Positions 24,401-30,400 of a DNA stretch of 64,000 bases are shown piece by piece (the first letter of the stretch is position 1; every line of letters starts with the position of its first letter). This stretch comes from Rugalucina vietnamica (taxonomy: Eukaryota; Mollusca; Bivalvia; Lucinida; Lucinidae), in the NCBI GenBank assembly GCA_964017185.1, contig OZ024884.1, forward strand, positions 16,506,548 through 16,570,547. Direction: 5' to 3'. A program made the position numbers and the translations under genes. The notes under the pieces were generated by a model. The model was given only the letters and a program-made list of their open reading frames with translations, ran no database searches and was not told the DNA's origin.

Positions 24401-27400
24401 TTTGTTTTCGCTGCGCCATTAGTACCATTCCTCCTCTACTTATATCCAAAATTTCAAGGTTCTAGCTTTCTTTAGTGTCAGACCTGGTCGGAAACCCCGA
24501 AACCGTATTTTCTCACTTCGCAGCTCAAATAATATGTGACATCAGGAAAACATGAACATGAAATGTATACCCCTCTAACCCATTTTTTCTAGAAAAACTG
24601 GGGTTTGCAGGGGTATACCTACTTTCCTTATTTTTTATCCAAAACATAGATTATGGGTACTCGTTTGAACATAACGTGTACCCACAATCAATGTTTCGGG
24701 CAAAATTATTAAAAATATCAAAATTTTTCCATTGAAATTTTCAGTTTTTACAGCTGAAAAAATTCTCTGTAAATTATTACACGGGCGTGCTTTCGTAATG
24801 ACCCATTTACTCCTACCTTTTTTTCCTTAAATAATCAAAACATTTCTTTTTACGACGCTCCCTGATCCTTTCTAAAGTTTTCTTTGTAGGTTTATCAATT
24901 AAGAAAAGTTGCATTCTCTTAGAATCCGATTCTCCCTTCATAACTCACATTTTTACCTCCCTTTTAAAGGGCACTAACTCCAATGGAAATACGTTTTTGC
25001 TTTATTATCTCCCTTTGATGAACATTTACTATAATAGACTGTTGTTTTGGGTTTTTTTCCCTCTCTCTAAATCCAAGCTCTCACAGATTGTGCATGTAGA
25101 GCCTGATCAGAATTGAAGATATACAGATCTACGAAAGCCATTAAATGATAGTAATATATATTCTCAGTATAAAAGGTATTCGCATCCAAATAAATTTTGA
25201 ATTTAACTTATTCCTTTAAATTGCAATCTATTTATTTCTTTAATAAAAATTAAGCGGAGAATTTTCAGATATTAGTAACTTTTAATCCATTCCGGCTTTT
25301 ACGAAACATATAGCAGCAACTTTTTTCATCGCTCATTACATAACAGACTTAACAGAAATACCCTATTTCATCATATGAGCCGCAACGCGAGCAAACCCGT
25401 CTTCGGGGTTTCCGACAAGGTCTGACACAAACCGGACTGTGCAGCTACAGAAGATGGCTAGAGACTAGAAATTTTGGATTTAGAAAGTAGAGGAATTGTA
25501 CTATCCATTTAGCGAAAACAATAGTGCTGACCAGCTTCACAGTTACAACGAAGCTGGTCTGCGCCTATGTTTTTCGCCTCGGCGAAAATCTGGTTTTCTC
25601 ATGATGTGGCTCAAATTGAAATACCGTAAAGTTTCCACAATTTAGACAATGAATATAATACTACATGTATTTCTAACAAAAAAATATTGCCGTAACCGAG
25701 AACATTGCCCATGAGAAAAGGTAAACCTTAGAAATAGATCGAAATGTTCCAAAATGATCTGGTTTGGCACTGTTTACTCAAAATTATGTCCGAAAACTTT
25801 GAATCATTACCAAAGTTTGGAAAAACCATTAATGCTTGTTTATTATGACGGTGCTAATTTTCTGTAAATTATGAGGTGCATCAGATGTACAAGTCAATCA
25901 ATTTTTTTATCAGAACTTTAATGATTCAGAGTTGAATTTTTTAGCAAGAAGAGTAGCAACTTCATATTTTGAAACATTTTGGTACAAAAACTTGAAAAAT
26001 CAGTCTTATGCAATATAGCTCATTTTAAAGAGACCAGAGAACATTAACATCAGGAAAACATGTCAGTGAATTATACCCAACTTACTAGGCTATGCAGGGG
26101 TATACCTCTTTTTCTTATTTTTGCTCCAAAACATAGATTGTGGGTACTCGTTAGAACCGCCTTACCGAGGCGGTTCTAACTTGTACTCACAATCTATGTT
26201 TTGAGCAAAAATATTAAAAATATCAAAATTTTTCCGATGGAATTTTCAAATTTTACACCTGAATAAAATCTCTGTATATTGCATGGGCAAGTTTTCGTAA
26301 TGTCTGCATGCTCCTGGAAAGTGCAGTTCAATCACATTTTTGAGATCTGTTAAAGATAACAGAGCTTTATTACTTCCTCTGTTTTAAAAGAACATTTCTG
26401 CTATCTCTAATTCTTGTGATAGATCACATTCCAAACATGCAACCAAACCATGTTTTTGGTTGAAATTTAAAAAGTACAATACTCCGAATATACTATATTC
26501 GCTATCCAACTTTATTTTTTTTTTAACATTTTTGCATTTTTTTTAAAGTTTTTAAGTTGATTAAAGTTGCAAGAATGTCATGAAATGGGCCGAGTCATTA
26601 GAAAACCAGATTTTTGCCTATAGATGTGAAAACAAAGGCGCAGATCAGCTGTGCTGTAACTGCACAGCTGATCAGCGCCTTTGTTTTGGCCACTCAGATA
26701 GTACAATTTCTCTTCTTCCTAAATCCGAAATTTCCAGCCTCCAACCATCTTCTGAGACTGTACAGGCAGTTTTATGTCAGACCTGGAAACCCTGAAGACC
26801 AATTTTCTCACGTTGTGGCTCAAATGAAAGCTGATAGCCTTGAGTCTCGCAAGATGTTTTATTTAAACCTTAAATGTGTTATGCTCATTTGGTGACATAA
26901 TTTGCATCATGTAAGTTGTAAACCCTAGGGCTACGCATTTTCTTTTCTTTATTTTTCTTTCTATTTTTCATGTTTCTTTCATGTCCCTGTTACACCTCTT
27001 TATAACACAGTTCGTTACAACATGTTTTTGGATATAACACTGATCACTGTTGGATCCCAAAATGGTTATTTTATACTATGTCTGTACATTTTACTCCCGT
27101 ATAATTCCAACTTTACTAATTTCCTACATTCTGATTGGTTGTTTGGAAGACTTTACACTTCGATAAAAGCAATGCGTAAGAATACTCGGTTTTCACTTTA
27201 AAAACGGCGCGACGTTACGTGATAACGTGACGTTTCTTCAAAGAAACGTTGACGTCATCAAATCTAAACGTCATAAAAACAATGGATGAACGCGTTTGAG
27301 GCGAATATGAATATTTTGCAATTTTTATTAACAAGGACGCTTTTTCTTATACAGAACATCGTACGGTAAGTGTTTTAATCTTCGTGTTGCGTGTTGAATT

Positions 27401-30400
27401 TTGACGTTCGAAATTCTAAAGTCTGTTCCAAGGCCAAGTTCAAAATCGACATGCCTTTCTATCGGTCGGGACGGCAATATTTTCTCCCAAAAGAACAATT
27501 TTGAATGAAGACGATATGTTTTAAGTCTCCCGCTTTTACAGTCTGCCTACAGCAAGCCAGTGATAGCTTCTATTTATTGAGGGAAGTGAGTTTTCTGCTT
27601 TTGAAATTTTCAAGATGGCTGTCGCATGAAGATCCGTTTTGCTCTATTTTCCTTCCGCTGGCTAAAAAAATTTAAAGCAATGTAGACAAATACAGTGTAA
27701 TGAGACAAAGTTGGAATTATAAGGAATGAATTATTATTTTTGTTGATTTTATCGATGTGTAAACTCAGGCGAATCACTCACAAACTTTTTCATAAAGCCC
27801 TTCGGGCTTTATTTAGTTTGTGAGTGATTCGCCTGAGTTTACACATCGATAAAATCAACAAAAATAAAATTCATTCCTATAGTAACACGGATTGGATAGC
27901 TAACACGCAAATTGGCTTGGATCCCAGCAAAAGTGTTATAAAGAGGTTGAGGTGTATTTACATTCATTGTCAATAGCTATGGTCATGTTGGGACGGTCAG
28001 ATATCCTACCCACACTAACCCTGGGCAAGTACTCAAGAGGCAGATTACCAGTACTAAATGCACATTTTCTCACCACTAACAAAATTTAATGCTCTTCTTG
28101 ATTAGCAAAAGAGGAAGATAATCCAAAGAATTGAAATTTTCTATAACTAATTCAAGACTTAAAAGGCTAAAAGCACTTAAAGATGCAATAAAAAATTATG
28201 CTAAAATCCAAGATATTCCATTGCAAGATATTCCATAAAAAACAAAACAATTTTGGAATACGATAAACATAATTCTTAGTTTGTATCAAACTATCAGTAC
28301 CAATGCACATGCATTTAGTCTTCTATGATGCAATTTGAGCAGCTTCATGAGAAAATAGATTTCTGCACGGTGCGAAAACAAAGACGCAGATCAGCTGTGC
28401 AGTAACTGCACAGCTGATTAGCACCTTTGTTTTTGCTATGCAGATAGTACAATAAAAATCAATGCCTCTTGAATCCTAAATGACAAGCTTTTGGCCTTCT
28501 TTTGTGGCTGTACAGGCCAATTTGCGTCAGACTTGGTTGTAAAACCCTCAGACCGAAATTCTCATGACAGGGCTCATTTGTTATGACGGATGCAGCTGCT
28601 TATAAATCTTGATGTACAAAAAAAAAAGAAAGAAAGAAAAGAAAGCCTTCTTTTAGCACCTGAATGATGTACACCATTATAAATCTCTCTCATCAGGATA
28701 ACAACATGTCCATAACGTACATGTAACCTCTTTGAACCCCACTTTTATTAAGCAAAACTGGGGTATGGAGGGGTATACCTATTTTTCTTATTTTTGCTCC
28801 ATAACATAGATTGTGGGTACTCATTCGAACCGCCTCGCACGTGTACCCACAATGTTTTAAGCAAAACAAAAATATGTTTCTTTTTTTTCCTAATAAAAAA
28901 TCTGTATATTGCATGGACAAGTTTTCGTAATGATTGTTGGGGTCCAAGCCAATAGCTTATTTCTGTGTTACTTAGCTATCCGTGTTATGACGAGAGAAAA
29001 ATGTATAGCTAAAGAAAAAGAGGTCTTTTAAAAATGACCATTTTGGGTACACCAATGATCAGTGCTATATCCTTAATCACGCTTTAATGAAGCATGCTCT
29101 GAAGAGGTTTTGGTGTATGAAAAGCTACAAATATAGGTTGGTGTATGTATATAAATATCTATATTGCAATCAAATGCAAAAGCACTGCCTCTGACCAATA
29201 AATATTAAAATTTTGATATATACAGGTCAACCTCATTATAATGCTATCTTTGGGGTCCATGAAAACAGACTGTGTTATAAGTGAACTGTGTTATAATGAG
29301 GTTATTTACAATAGACATATAGCAAAATAATTAATTTGGGAGCCATGACATGGCCGTGTTATATTGAAAACCGTACTATAGTGAGGCGCATTATAATGAG
29401 GCTGAACTGTATAATATTGTTTTTGTTTTGTTCTCTTGTAATCCATGGGAGTGTACAAAATAAAATAAGTGCCTTCTTTACAATCAGATTTGTTTCCCTT
29501 TACAGTAAGCTGGCAATGTATCCTAAAAGACAATACTATAACAGCCAATAACCATTTACTTCAATGATTCCCTCCCAACATGACTGAAAAAAATTGACTG
29601 GGACGTAAGTCATATAAACCAAACCAAACTTTAATGAAGATGGCAGAACTTTTGAAATGTTCAAATGACAAAGAATGATTTTTGTATGTTACAAAAATTA
29701 AGCATGTGATCCTTTTCCTTTTGGCCAATGTCTTTGACAAAGAAACATTCTAAGTAAGTAAAGTAAGTAACTTCTTTGAGACCCATTTGGTTATATCCAA
29801 TCATCCATGGGGCCCTCAAATAAATCCACATTCTTCACATTATAAAGTACCATTGCCATTATTATAATAACTTATCTTGGTTGGTTGAGTAATTGTTTAA
29901 CCTCCCAATCAACAATTTTTCGAGAAAACCAACAATCTGCACATCCAAAACCAAAGGCGCAAATCAGCTTCACACACAGTATCTGCAAAGCTGATCAGCG
30001 CCTTTGTTTTCGCTACACGGATAGAACAATTCTTCTACTTTCTAAATCCAAAATTTCCAGCCTTAAGCCATCTTCTGTGACTGTACTGGCCGCTTTGTGT
30101 CAGACCTGGTCGGAAACCACATTGTTGGTTTTCTCATTAGGTGGCTCAATTGCATCTATCTTACCCAACTCGCTGTAAAGGCTCCACGTCTTCGGAGTCA
30201 CTAGTTTCACCCATTTCGTCATCATGAAATAACTGGATGCCTCCATCTTTGTGATGTCGCATTGGCACTGGTGGAATGTCGGCCTCAGAGGGCTGTACAG
30301 ATGCTACCGACACATCAGCTTGTAGTACTGGCTTGATCGGGTGTGGGACATTGTTATCTGTGACCTCAGGGTGTGGGATACTGTTTTCAGTCACCCCCGG

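Larger units (their letters stand above)
26989..27966. mobile_element. Degenerate element with TTACACCTCTTTATAACAC ends
   Basis: The left end TTACACCTCTTTATAACAC and inverted right end GTGTTATAAAGAGG...AGGTGTA resemble pogo/Tigger-type non-autonomous elements. The middle is occupied by a second element (from TATAATTCCAACTTTACT near 27110) and the palindrome at 27727. Confidence 0.6.

Noticed and set aside
26580-26895. Short frames with ENKGADQL / SRLMGKP (many places)
   Set aside because: They translate the family A MITE hairpin and arms; the same peptide occurs in both strands and many copies.
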